This document shows, piece by piece, positions 44,261-56,200 of a DNA stretch of 64,000 bases. Positions within the stretch are counted from its first letter, which is position 1. Each line of letters opens with the position of its first letter. The DNA lies in contig NC_088779.1 of NCBI RefSeq assembly GCF_954871325.1, positions 23,128,846-23,192,845 on the forward strand. The letters run 5' to 3'. Below the pieces are notes generated by a model, which did no database searches, was not told the DNA's origin, and saw only the letters and a list, made by a program, of their open reading frames with translations. A program made the position numbers and the translations under genes. The stretch comes from Gordionus sp. m RMFG-2023. Lineage: Eukaryota > Nematomorpha > Gordioida > Chordodea > Parachordodidae.

Positions 44261-47200
44261 CTTTTATATATGATATATTATATAATATAAATATTTAATA
44301 AACACGAATAAGATGTATTAATTGTTAATAAATACAAAGTAGGCAGGCGCGTATGCAGGAATTTGGTCTAAGGGAGAGGGGGGGGGATAATAAATTTTAA
44401 TAAATATTATAGTTAAAAATATTATAAGCATAAATTTTTTAGGACTAATAACTTTTCTAATACACAATTTTAAATTATGTGAATTATAAAAAAATTATAT
44501 ATATAAACCGGCATTGAAAAACTATAAAATAAATATGAATTATAAAATAAAAATAACCACCATATGAATCACATAAATGACCCAAAATTGAAATTTGAAT
44601 ATTTTTAGCCTTTAAAATTTATATATAAAGTATAAAAAATTTAAATGTTTAGTGTTGTAAACGACCCGATTTAAGTCAATTTTTAACAACGGTCCGATTA
44701 AGATCTTAGCTAAAATATCATTATGTAAGCCTGAAAATTTTGCTGAGATGGCAGAAAGATTTGGACCTCTATTTGCCAAATCTCGAGGCTTACATAATAT
44801 TATTTGGGCTAAAATCTTTTGGGCCTATAAAAATCGACCCAAATCAGGCGGTTTAACAATACTACTAGGAAGAACTATTAATATTCGCAGATTAGTATTA
44901 CTTGATGAGGATCATTGTCTACGTCATAATAACTTATAAATCCCGTTGCGAATTCACAGTACAAAAAATTTGAATCTTTATTGATGGTTCGTAGGCACGA
45001 GTAGCCAATATATGCGTTTTGACAGAAGGAACATGGTCCCACTTATGTTGTTATAAATGAAAGAAAAAAATGGTATTTTGATTGTTTCAAAGTTTTCACC
45101 CATTCCTTGTTCACAATATGAATAAGAAAGCTGGGCGCAACTAGTATGAGGTGGGGGGGGGGGGGGGGGTTTAATAAATTTCTGGGGGTTTTGCCCTCTA
45201 GAACCTCTTTTTGGCGGGTCTTAGGTCAGGTTTCCTTAGCCTGTAAGCTAGAAAATAAGGGGATAGGAAATTAATTTTAATAAAAACAGGTTTTCGCTTA
45301 AAAAACATTTTTCTTTCAAATGATTGTTTACGATATATGCGTACATTTTTGGGGGAGGGGGCTAAGGAGGATATTTGTTATTAGCTTAAAATGTTATTAA
45401 CAATAAATGACATATTTCTGAAAGGGGGAATTTCCTATCCCCCCCCCCCCGGCTACACCTATGGAGAAAGTGTCATAATTTGAAAGCACACATCTTTATT
45501 TATTGGGTTAATTTCAACCTCATTGTTATCCTCTAGATGTAAGATCATTAGTAGTGTTGTTATTTATACTTACAGTTGAAGTTGCAACTTTAAAACAGGC
45601 CCTAGTTGCTTATTATATTTTCGTGACCGAATTTAAGTAACACGAAGTTATAGCTATAATCATAAAACTTACAAATTACATTTAAAAAGCTTGAAAGTAA
45701 CTCTAAAATTATATTTTCCCTAAAAAATATATATTTAGTTATGGGTTTTAGATATATCTCTTATATAAATGTAACAGTTTCATTAAAAACACAAAATTAG
45801 CAACTGTTCGATTGACGAAGCCAAGATTTTACCTTTCGAATCTCAAAATATCTCATGAAATGAGATAGCGAATTTAATTTTATTTATTATTTATTTCAAA
45901 TAAGGTAATATTTCATACATGTCCAAAATGGTGCCGTTTTCCAGTGATCATTATCATGTTGAAAGCAATTCATCATTGTATCATTGGAGCATTGATTTTT
46001 TCCTTCTATCTGTTTTTTTTCTCTAAGCATTTTTTTTCGCGCTCTTTCTCTACACCTTTTTTTTCGCGCTCTTTCCCTACACCTTTTTTGTCTCTCTTTT
46101 CCTCTAAGCCTTTTTTGTCGCTCTTTTTCTCTAAGCCTTTTTTGTCGCTCTTTTTCTCTTAGCCTTTTTTGTCTACTTTTTCCTTTGCATTTATTTGAAC
46201 TGTTTGAACATTTAAGAGTCTTTGATCGCTTGGTAATATTTCTTAATTAAAAATGAATAAATTGAATCTAATTATTATGGTCAATGTCTACATGAACGGA
46301 GGGAGAGGGGAGTTATGATCCATTTGCCTACATATCCTTCAGGAGGAGTGAGTAAGCTTCCGATGAGGGCAGGGGGAATAAAAATAATACGGTTTTAGGG
46401 GTGTAAATTTTAGGCATATTGATTATGCTATGATTATATTATTTTTTTCGTTATAAATGATTGCAACAGAAACGTAGTGTTGTTAAACGGCTCGATTTTT
46501 AAAAAGGGTTAATTCAATATTTTAGCCAAATAAATCACGCAAACTTCGAGATTTTGTTAATTAATGTCAAAACCATTCAGCTATCAATGGTCAAGATTTC
46601 CAGGCTCGCGTAATATTTTTGGCTAAAATATCATATCAGGTGAGCCGTTTTTAAAAATTTAGCTGTTTAACAACACTACAGAAACGACATTTTTGTTATT
46701 GTAATAAAATAAGACTGAAAATTAAATTAGGTAATAAATAATGTAATCAGAGATACGTCTATATCACTTTTTATGACAATAGCGTTACTGTTAGCTATCG
46801 GGCCGGTATTATAGATACGTATATATAAAAATATCGAAGAGAAAGACAAACAAAAAATCTTAACAATAGTATTTAAAATTATTTAAATACATATAATATA
46901 ATACAATGTAGTCTCGTTGTAGTTCCACCAATGGCTTACTGTTTGGTTGGTCATCAAAATATTAGTCACGTTATTCCTATTCTTCCGTTGCCTAATTGAT
47001 ATTTTTTTTAAAAATTTTAATAAAATAAAATGTGGAGATAGGATAAATAAAAATATCATTTTATTTGCTATTCATTTTTCATCTTTATAATTTGGTCGAT
47101 AAAATGTAAATAAAATGGATAAATAAAGCATCTTTTGTTATAACAAATTGAAAAGGAAGAATAAAATAATCTGCAAAGAAGCGGTCGGCCAATGATTAAA

Positions 47201-50200
47201 TAAGAACAATGAATTATACATTTTCTCCTTTTTTATGGATAAAGTAGGCCAACCGGACATCTCATATAGTTTAAAATTGCATAAAAAGATTAAAAATTGG
47301 TAGAATAATTTGCTATCGAGCCAGAGTGTGGGCAAAAAAATATTCGATCGACCGCATTAAATAATATTGGTTTTAAAAATAATTGGAGGGGAAAAAAAGA
47401 TAATAGCTTGATTGATAGGAAAAAATTAATAAATTAATTTGCCTATTTATACCTTTTTATTTTAACTGAACTGTTAACAATTCGGCAACGTAAGTCCAAC
47501 TCTGAGACTTTTTCTGCGGATTTTTTTTTAACTTGAGTATCAAACCTATGAAATATAAATGGGTGATCATTCCTCGACCCATTTCTATCGCTTCCGGGTG
47601 TCCTATTCTCGTGTCCTAATACATATTGAGGGCAATTGCAATTTACGTTTTGAACGTTATGATCTTCTATTCCATGACCTGTTAAGGAATGAGTAAATAA
47701 TGTCATTTTGAGAATATGGTTAGTTTCAAAGAGATCACATAGTTATAAATATGACAATAGCAATGGGAAATATTTACAAGAGAAAATATTTGTTTGAGAC
47801 ACCCCCCCCCCTCCAAAATCTATCTAAAAGCCCTCTAAAAATATTTACACGGTCTTTAGCCTCGTATCATATTGATATTAAAAATCTTCTAATGAATGAA
47901 CCACTATTTATAACCTCTCAACAAAATCCAAATTAAAACTGTTTTATTCATAATTTAAGCTAAGAGCAACAAATACACAATTTAATGATTTAATGATAAT
48001 TAACTAGATTTTACTAACTGTAGCCTAAAATTTAGTCACGATCGTTTATAGATTCAAACTGTACTAAAATTTTACCGGTTGAATTTTCAAATTAAATTAT
48101 ATCCTTTATAATTTAAATAATCTATTATAATATATTTGAATCCTTTTACCAGATACTTACGTTTTTAATCTATAGAAAGTGGTTATTTTTACTTTGTCCT
48201 ATTCTCTAGTATAACGCCTTTAGCTAGGTACTCCTCTCCCCTCCCCCTCAAAATTATTGGAGACAAATAGTTTCTAACCCCTACCTCTGTATAAGCTCTG
48301 AATCTCCCAAATGGGTTCAATTCAGGAATTCGAACAAAGAATTTTCGTGTTTCTGATCCAATTAAAAAAATTTGTTTCGTGTTTTCGAAATGTTCCTGAA
48401 TACTTTCTTGGAAAAATACCTAAAATGAGTGGCGAAAGAATTTATTTTATTCATATTTTTTTGAGAAATTGGGAAAATGGAATGAAGAATTCGTTATAAT
48501 GGTTTTAAAAAAAATTTTATCAAGCAAATTACATTTTTAACATTAATCAGTTTAGATAGACTGTGTTCCAATTCATGATACCCTATTTGTTTTAGCAATA
48601 AATTTGTCAATTCTAAAATGATTTAATAAAGTTTTATAGATTGAGAGAGATAAATTTCAATGATTTTATCATATATTATCAAATTCTATAACAGGATCCA
48701 AAGTTGTGCACATTCAAAGTTGGGCAACAAAATTAAACTTTTCAAAATGTAAAAATTAATTTTTTATTTTTTTTTATTAAACTTTACATTTATGCGGAGG
48801 ATAATAAAACTAAATGGTTTTCAATAAAGATAACTTGAATTTGATTAAAATTTTAAGACAAGAAAAACATTATCAGCAGAAAACGGTATGATGGTGGTAT
48901 GACCATGTACTCGTAGATTGGCAAATGTTGACTCTGTTGAAGCACTCGTATTGCTCCAAGAAAACTGATATGGCACGCACAGAATAATTATCCGGGTACT
49001 TCCATTTCGCGAATTTTAGTCCATCAGATTAACCACAAAGAGCGACAGCTAAAATACTTTAAATAGGATCACGCCCATGACCTAAGTGATGCGAATAAGA
49101 CTGTTTGGTACCTACCAAACTTATACAAAAATACCCTCAAAGATTAGTTTATTTCATGTGGTTCTCCGGTAAAAAACTGTTTATAGCAACTTTACAGATA
49201 TGCAAATTAATAAGGTGTGCTTTTCAGTTCCAATAAGAAAAAACAAGTTGCCATCAATCGATTACTCATTCAAATTTCTCCAAATCCATAATGGTTTCAG
49301 TCGAGTATCAAGTCTTGGTTGTATACAACTCAACTTTATCATCCAGAGGTCAAAATTAATGGTGCATACTATCGTGATGTTTTATTCCGTGAGCACCTAT
49401 TGCCTGCTAAAGGAATTGTCGGGCAGTATAATTTTTCATATTCCAGCACGACAGTGCCCATCCTCACAAAGTAAGAATAAGGAGCATCTTTCAAGAACGG
49501 GTTATCTCAACAGCGACTTGTAGAGGAATGGAATTGTTGGTCACACGATCATAAAAATTGCGAGAGTTAAATATTAAAAAAATGAATTTTTACATGCTGT
49601 AAAATTCGAATTTTGTTTGTCTAAATTTGAATGTGCATAATGAACCCCGTTGACAAAATTTAATGAAATCTGCAGAAAACATTGATTTTATCTCTCACTC
49701 AATCGCTATTTTTTCGAATTATATTTATAATTGGCAGATTTATTGCCAAAACAAAAATGGTATCAGTTTAATTTAAACATAATGTATATTAATAAGGATA
49801 TATTGGACTTATTGAGGTCACCCTAATAAGGAGGGGTCACATTAATATGATGTTAATTATAAATGTTAGTTATTATTTTATCAAGGAATAATTATAAAAA
49901 CCTTTTACCCCCCCCCCTTCCTCACCCCCAATTATTATAACACTCAAGCATTAATAAATTCTCCAGAAGATTATCATTTGATTTGTCTGGTTTTGCTAAT
50001 ATAAATGTTACTGTTGAAAACCATTTGAAAACAGCTTTGGAGGCAAATTATCCGTTGAAAATTAAAACTTTGGTTGTAGAATATTTATTTCACCTTAAGT
50101 TATTGTTACCCGTTTAGTTATCATTAAAGAAGGGTAATAACCAAATGACAACTATATTATAAGAAGAACTTTTTTATAAAGTTACAAAAATCTACTGAAA

Positions 50201-53200
50201 TAAAGCGATAGAGATTTCAATTGTGATAGAAAATATGAAAATGACATAAACTAAATTAAAATTTTGGGAACTAGATTGATCAGATAAAGATAACATACAG
50301 AGGGGTAATAAAAAAATTTATAAGGAGCCGTGAATTGATCACCTGAAAGTCTTAGCAGGAGTAATGTAAACCTAAATGAATATCCATATAACGAGAGAAA
50401 CATTGGAGGTATATAATAATTTCGATAATATTTTAGATCAACCATGGTATAGCCCACAAACTTTATAAATACCATTCAAAATCATTAATTCATGTTTTAT
50501 AATTCTTAAAAGTTGTCAGATTAAAAAATAAGGTTTAAACTTTCATAAATTTATCTTAAAGGATTGTATTTGAAATTATTTTTTGTTATTTATGGTAAAA
50601 CACATTTTCTTTTATCAAAATTAAAATATAAAATATAGTCGATTATGTATAACGTAATTATCTATATTGGACTTAAATTTATCTTAAAATTAATATCTTA
50701 AAGTTTAATTGAAGTGGATACCCTGTATTCATCGTGCCCCGCTTCCTTCTATCTACCAACTAAAGAATATATTTTTTTAATAAGAATAAAAACATGCCTG
50801 GCCTGAAAAGTGAGCAGTACTTCCTCTAAAATAGATTGAATAGGTCGGTTTTTTTAATATTCATGTGGAGTTGGCACCAAGCACCGACAAAATCATTGAA
50901 AAATTAGTCAAACCCAAAGAAGATTGAATTTACATTATAATTTTATAATATGCTTCTTAATTAAATTTTTCTCAATTTATTAATATACAATATATTTTTT
51001 ATGAATACTTTGAAAGTTTATATACATGCAATAGTTCTTAAGAATATTTTTGGGCATTAATCTATATTTACAATATTTATTTTTTAAAATATAATTGAAA
51101 CTTTATATCAAATTTAAAAATTTAAAAAATTAATATTATTTTTTTCAGGGATACAAATCGAACTCGAGCCCGGAAAAGATAATCCGGGTTTTTGGAAAAA
51201 AAATTTAAACCCAAACCGAACCTGATCCTTGTTTTAAAAATTTTCAAAACCCGAACCGAACTCAGTAATTTTATTTGAACACGGATTCATTATTTAATAT
51301 CATATATTAAGATATTTATAATAGTAAATACAAATAATGATTATTTATAATTGAGATTATATAATATTTTCAAATTTGTCATTTTTAAAGTTTTTTAAAT
51401 TTATTCTCAAAGATTCCTATTGGATTATTAATTTTAAACCATTAAATTCATTTACGCCATTTATTTTTAATTTTTAAATTATTCTCAAAGATTATTAATT
51501 AGAGGAAAATGAAAGTGAACAAGTCATAGTAAAAATTATTATATTGGATATTTTAATTTAAAGAAATACGCTTAAATAGAATTTTTAAAATTGATACATG
51601 ATTATGCTTTGCAATTTTAACTATAAAACATTTATTTTTTATACCAAATTTATGTCTAATTTTTTAATTATGATTTAAAGATAGAATTTTTTTTATCAAT
51701 TTCAAAAATTCCTAAACCCGAGTTTAACCTACCAAACCCGGATTCGGTAATATTTCCTTGAACCGAACCCACCTATTTTTTTACGCTGTTAAGATATTCT
51801 TAAATAACTCATAGAACAATTATATAAAAAATTCATTAAACCCCCCTCTCCCCTCCCATAGCGAATTCGTACGCGCCTGTGTTCAAGTGTTAATTGTGAT
51901 ATTCTCTAAAATATTATCTTTTATATTTTTGACTGTCGAAAAACAGGTAACGCACTTAGTAACAAGATTGTCTATTGGAATTTAAAACTTTTATTAGATA
52001 ATATTAATTTATCCCAAAACATTAAAGTTATCTTAAATTTGATTTAAAAAAAATATTCACACAATAATTGTGTTATTTTGTTATTTTCAATGGATATATG
52101 TTAAGGCGATAATTTCATATTATATTTTGTTCGATTTATTTTGACTTCACATGTTCATTTAAATGTTTTTATTTTGAGGTGTCAATTTAATATATTATGA
52201 TCAATTTATTTTACAAAGTGTGTGTATATATATGACTTTATTATGTGTATCTGATAATTTTAATCCTTAATAAAAAAAATAGTTATTAAATATAACAAAA
52301 TCGTTCTTATCGACGACACAACCCAACGAATTACGACATACCCCAATCAGTGCAACATGGTGGAAGTTAGTAATTTTATCAAAGTCAAGGTTCTATTAAA
52401 AACCTTGGCGCTAAAATTCTTAGCGGAGAATATTGTTGATGAAGCCACAAAAAAATAAAAACTATTCGAAAAAAGTTGATGTGGTTAGCATTATAGATAA
52501 TCTGGACAATTTATCATATCAGCAAATGAAAGATTTAATATAATAAAGTTGAAAAGAATAAAATTACGAAAATCTTTGAATTTGTTTAATTCCAAACCTG
52601 ATGGATTGGAATCTTCCAGAGAATGATGTGGTTCGGGGCAATACGGAATTGATTCTGGTACAATTCATGATTAACTCGTCAAAAAACTTAAAGTAAGATT
52701 GATAAAGGAAAATACGACGGATCTAAACATTATTGATGATATAGTGGTCAAATGTCTACCGATGGAAATTACTGATAATAGAATCTGTGCAGAGAAAGAT
52801 TCCTGTAGAAATATGATGGAACGAGATTGCAGGGCAATTCTGGAAAGAAAATAAATATGCTCTAAGGGGACCGACAACAACAACATCAAAAAGCAAGAAT
52901 TATACAGATGCCTTATAATCTGAGGCAACGAAATAAGATCAATTTTATGAATGATTTTATCATTGATATGCAATTAAATTATCTTAATTTTTCATTTAAG
53001 ATAGATACTGGTTCTCCAGTGACATCCTTGCCGATTAAATATTTCGAAAAGCTCATGAATTATGAAAATATTGAGTTGAGAAGTTATTCTAGGAAATTGT
53101 TCTCTTGTGAAGGTTCTCTCCCATCACAGTATGTGGTCACAATTGGATTAAAGAATTTGATATAAACATGTTTAAACAAGAGATAGATAAATAAATTTTA

Positions 53201-56200
53201 TCGTTTACCAATCCGTGTAAAAATAAGAATAATAAATATAAAGGGAATATTTTGATTCAGTTATGTACAGAAGAAGGTTGTTCTGAACATAGTTTGGAAA
53301 GGAGGCTTGAGCAATGGCATAGACAGGGTATAATAACTCCTGTAAGATTTTCCCAATGGGCTAAACCATTAGTATTGGTTAAAAAAAGACTAATGCCTTA
53401 CGTGTTTGTGCTGATTTTAGAGTCACAGTGTATCCGCAGTTAGAAATATTTGAATATCCTCTGCCAAAGATAAGTGACATAAATGCTAAGGTTGGATATT
53501 TTCGAAAATAAATTTTTTATCAGCTTGCAAATACCTGTCTCTAAAGAGACCGCAAATTTATTACGGTGTCTACTGACAAAAGTCTTTTCAATTTAATAGG
53601 TTACCTTTTGGGCTAATAGTTTCAACTGCATATTTCTAAAAAACTATGGATAAGAAATAAGATATTTTCTGACATAAATGGAGTCATATATTATCTAATT
53701 TATTAATTTTTGGTAAGGATACTGTGAATCATTTTAAAAAATTGAAAATAGTTTTTGAGAAAATGGTTGAATTTGGTTAGATTGGAAATATTAAAAAGAG
53801 TGAATTTGGTAAAGACAACATTAAGTATTTAAATTACTTAATAAGTAGTAAAGGCATACAGACTATTAAAGAAAAAATTGATCTTATTAGGATAATGACT
53901 GAACCTAAAGATAAGGATGATTTACAATCCTAGTTGGGACTCATGAATTATTATTCCAGGTTTATCGAAGGTTTTTCAAAGTTGGCATCTAATTTATGTG
54001 GGTTGATTAAAAAGGGGAAACATTTCTACTGGCGTATTGATGAAAGTGCAAGTTTTTATGAGATCACAAAGATATTATGTAATGCGCCTATTTTAGCACA
54101 TTATGATAGAAGTAGGAAGTTGTTTATTTCGACTGATGCTTCGAAAAAGGGTATGGGGGCATTTATGTTTCATTTTGAAGAAGATGATCATGAGAGACCT
54201 ATTGAATTCATATTAAAAGTATGGTCTGATGCTGAGAAATATTTGATTATTGAAAAAGAAGGATTCCCTATTGTTTTAGCAGTTAAAAAATGGAGAGAAT
54301 CTTTAGTTTGTAGGATGTTTGATATTTATTTTGGGATTTTGAGGATGATTGATATGATGAAGAGATATTCTTGGTGGCCAGGAGTTAAGAGAGTCATAAA
54401 GGAAATGGTGTTTAGATGCAATAAGTGTATGAATTACCAAGAGGTAGGCAAAATCTTTGAGTGCAGCCACATAAGCCCTGGTATCAAACTTACATTTATT
54501 TCTTTGAACCGATTAAGAATTTTTAAGGATTGATAATAAATTATAAAGGTGAAATACATTAATACAGTTACAACTATAATGAAATTGAATAATGTTCTAG
54601 ATTCGGTTATCCATTGGATTCATTTAAGATAATGGACCTGCATTCAGGTCTGATAAATTTAAAAAATTTTTGCCGCACAGTAAAAAATATGATTTATAAA
54701 TTAGGGGGGTTGAGATGATATGATGTTAGCAAATGTTTATTAAATTATCACAATGCGACGCATTCGGTGACAAAAATTTCACCTGCAGCTATATTATTGG
54801 GTAGGGAATTTAGATGTAAATGGAGTTTATTAGAGAATAATGGCTGTGATGTTGGGCCTGATTTTAAAAGAATTAATAGTAGAGGATTATTTGGTAACTT
54901 TGTGTTTGTGAAAGTCAGTTCAAATCAAAAGTGGCAAGTAGGGACTGTCATTGGGAGAATCAGTAATGTCATATGGGAAATAAAGGTAGATCATAAGGTT
55001 GTATTTGCAAACATTAATCAGATGAGAGATCTTTGATAAACTTGGTAATTAAATGTTCATGCGGTTAACATTTCGTTTTTGTTGGATATTAACTATAAAT
55101 TATGCGTACCTTTTATTGTACTATTATAAATAACATCATTTAATTCCTTCCTCATTATATTGTAATTATTGATTGTATTCCAAACAAGGAAACAATAATA
55201 TTATAAAAATAGATTTATTCTCTTTCTCATTATATTTATTCATATCCCCTTGTAATGTACAGTTATTCCCGTTCCCATCATATTTATTTCCGTCCCTATT
55301 ATAAGGTATATATTGATTGTATTCTTAAATAAGGATACAATATTATAAATATACACTTATTCCCTTTCTCATTATATTTATTCCAGTCCCCATTATAATG
55401 TATTTTAGTGATCTGCATCGGGCCTAATTTTTCAAGCCCGGCCTGGCCCGAAATTTATTTTAAAAATGTTTTGCCGGCCCGGCCCGAACCCAAAATTTTT
55501 TTAAAAAATTTACGGTCCCGGCTCGGCCCGAATTTATTTAAATATAGAAATTAATTTTTATTATTCTTCAAAATAAAAGACATATGTTATATGTCGTTTA
55601 GTTTCAATAAATAAAATCAAATATTTTTATTTTACATAAAAAATTCAATGTAAAATTGATAAATTTAGATTATATTTAAAAAATTTCCAAGGTCCGACAC
55701 AATCCAGCCCGATTTTTTTAAAAAATATTAGGCTCGGCCCGGCCCGAACCCGATTATTTTAAATAAAATTAACCCAAGCACGGCGGGCCGGACCGGACTC
55801 GGGCCGGGCCTAACTTAGCAGATCTCTGATGTATTTATTGATTGTATTCCAAAATAAGTAAACAACAATATTATAACGGTTGACTCATATTATATATGAT
55901 ATTTTTAATTGTGTAAAATTAATTAAATAAATTTTGATATAATTTTTTGGAACATTCGAAATGTCCAAGGAACGTTACAAAATTTTACGGAAAATTCTCG
56001 GATTCATCCTTTCCATTCGCGCTTCATAATTTTCCACAACTTCTATTCCCTAAACGTTCAGTTCTTGTTCCTGGATAAATGATTCCCAAAACAATGATTA
56101 GGAAAAAAGGGCCAATGTCATACGTAGTACAAACACAATTTAATATATTTTGAAGATATATTAATATTCCTATCATGAACATAGATTATGAATATTATAA

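Larger units (their letters stand above)
52360..55036 (+). mobile_element. Broken Ty3/gypsy pol region
   Basis: Order gag-like remnant, protease, reverse transcriptase, RNase H, integrase, as in Ty3/gypsy. Each part is readable only in pieces separated by stops and frameshifts. No LTR pair could be recognised around it. It lies in intron 9 of Sulf-B, in the opposite orientation to the gene. Confidence 0.8.

Noticed and set aside
45944-46162. Plus-strand frame rich in Ser/Phe/Leu
   Set aside because: It is the antisense of the 27-bp repeat in Sulf-B exon 12.
49200-49523. 107-codon plus-strand frame
   Set aside because: It runs mostly out of frame across the Tc1-like transposase relic; the true transposase similarity is in a neighbouring frame.
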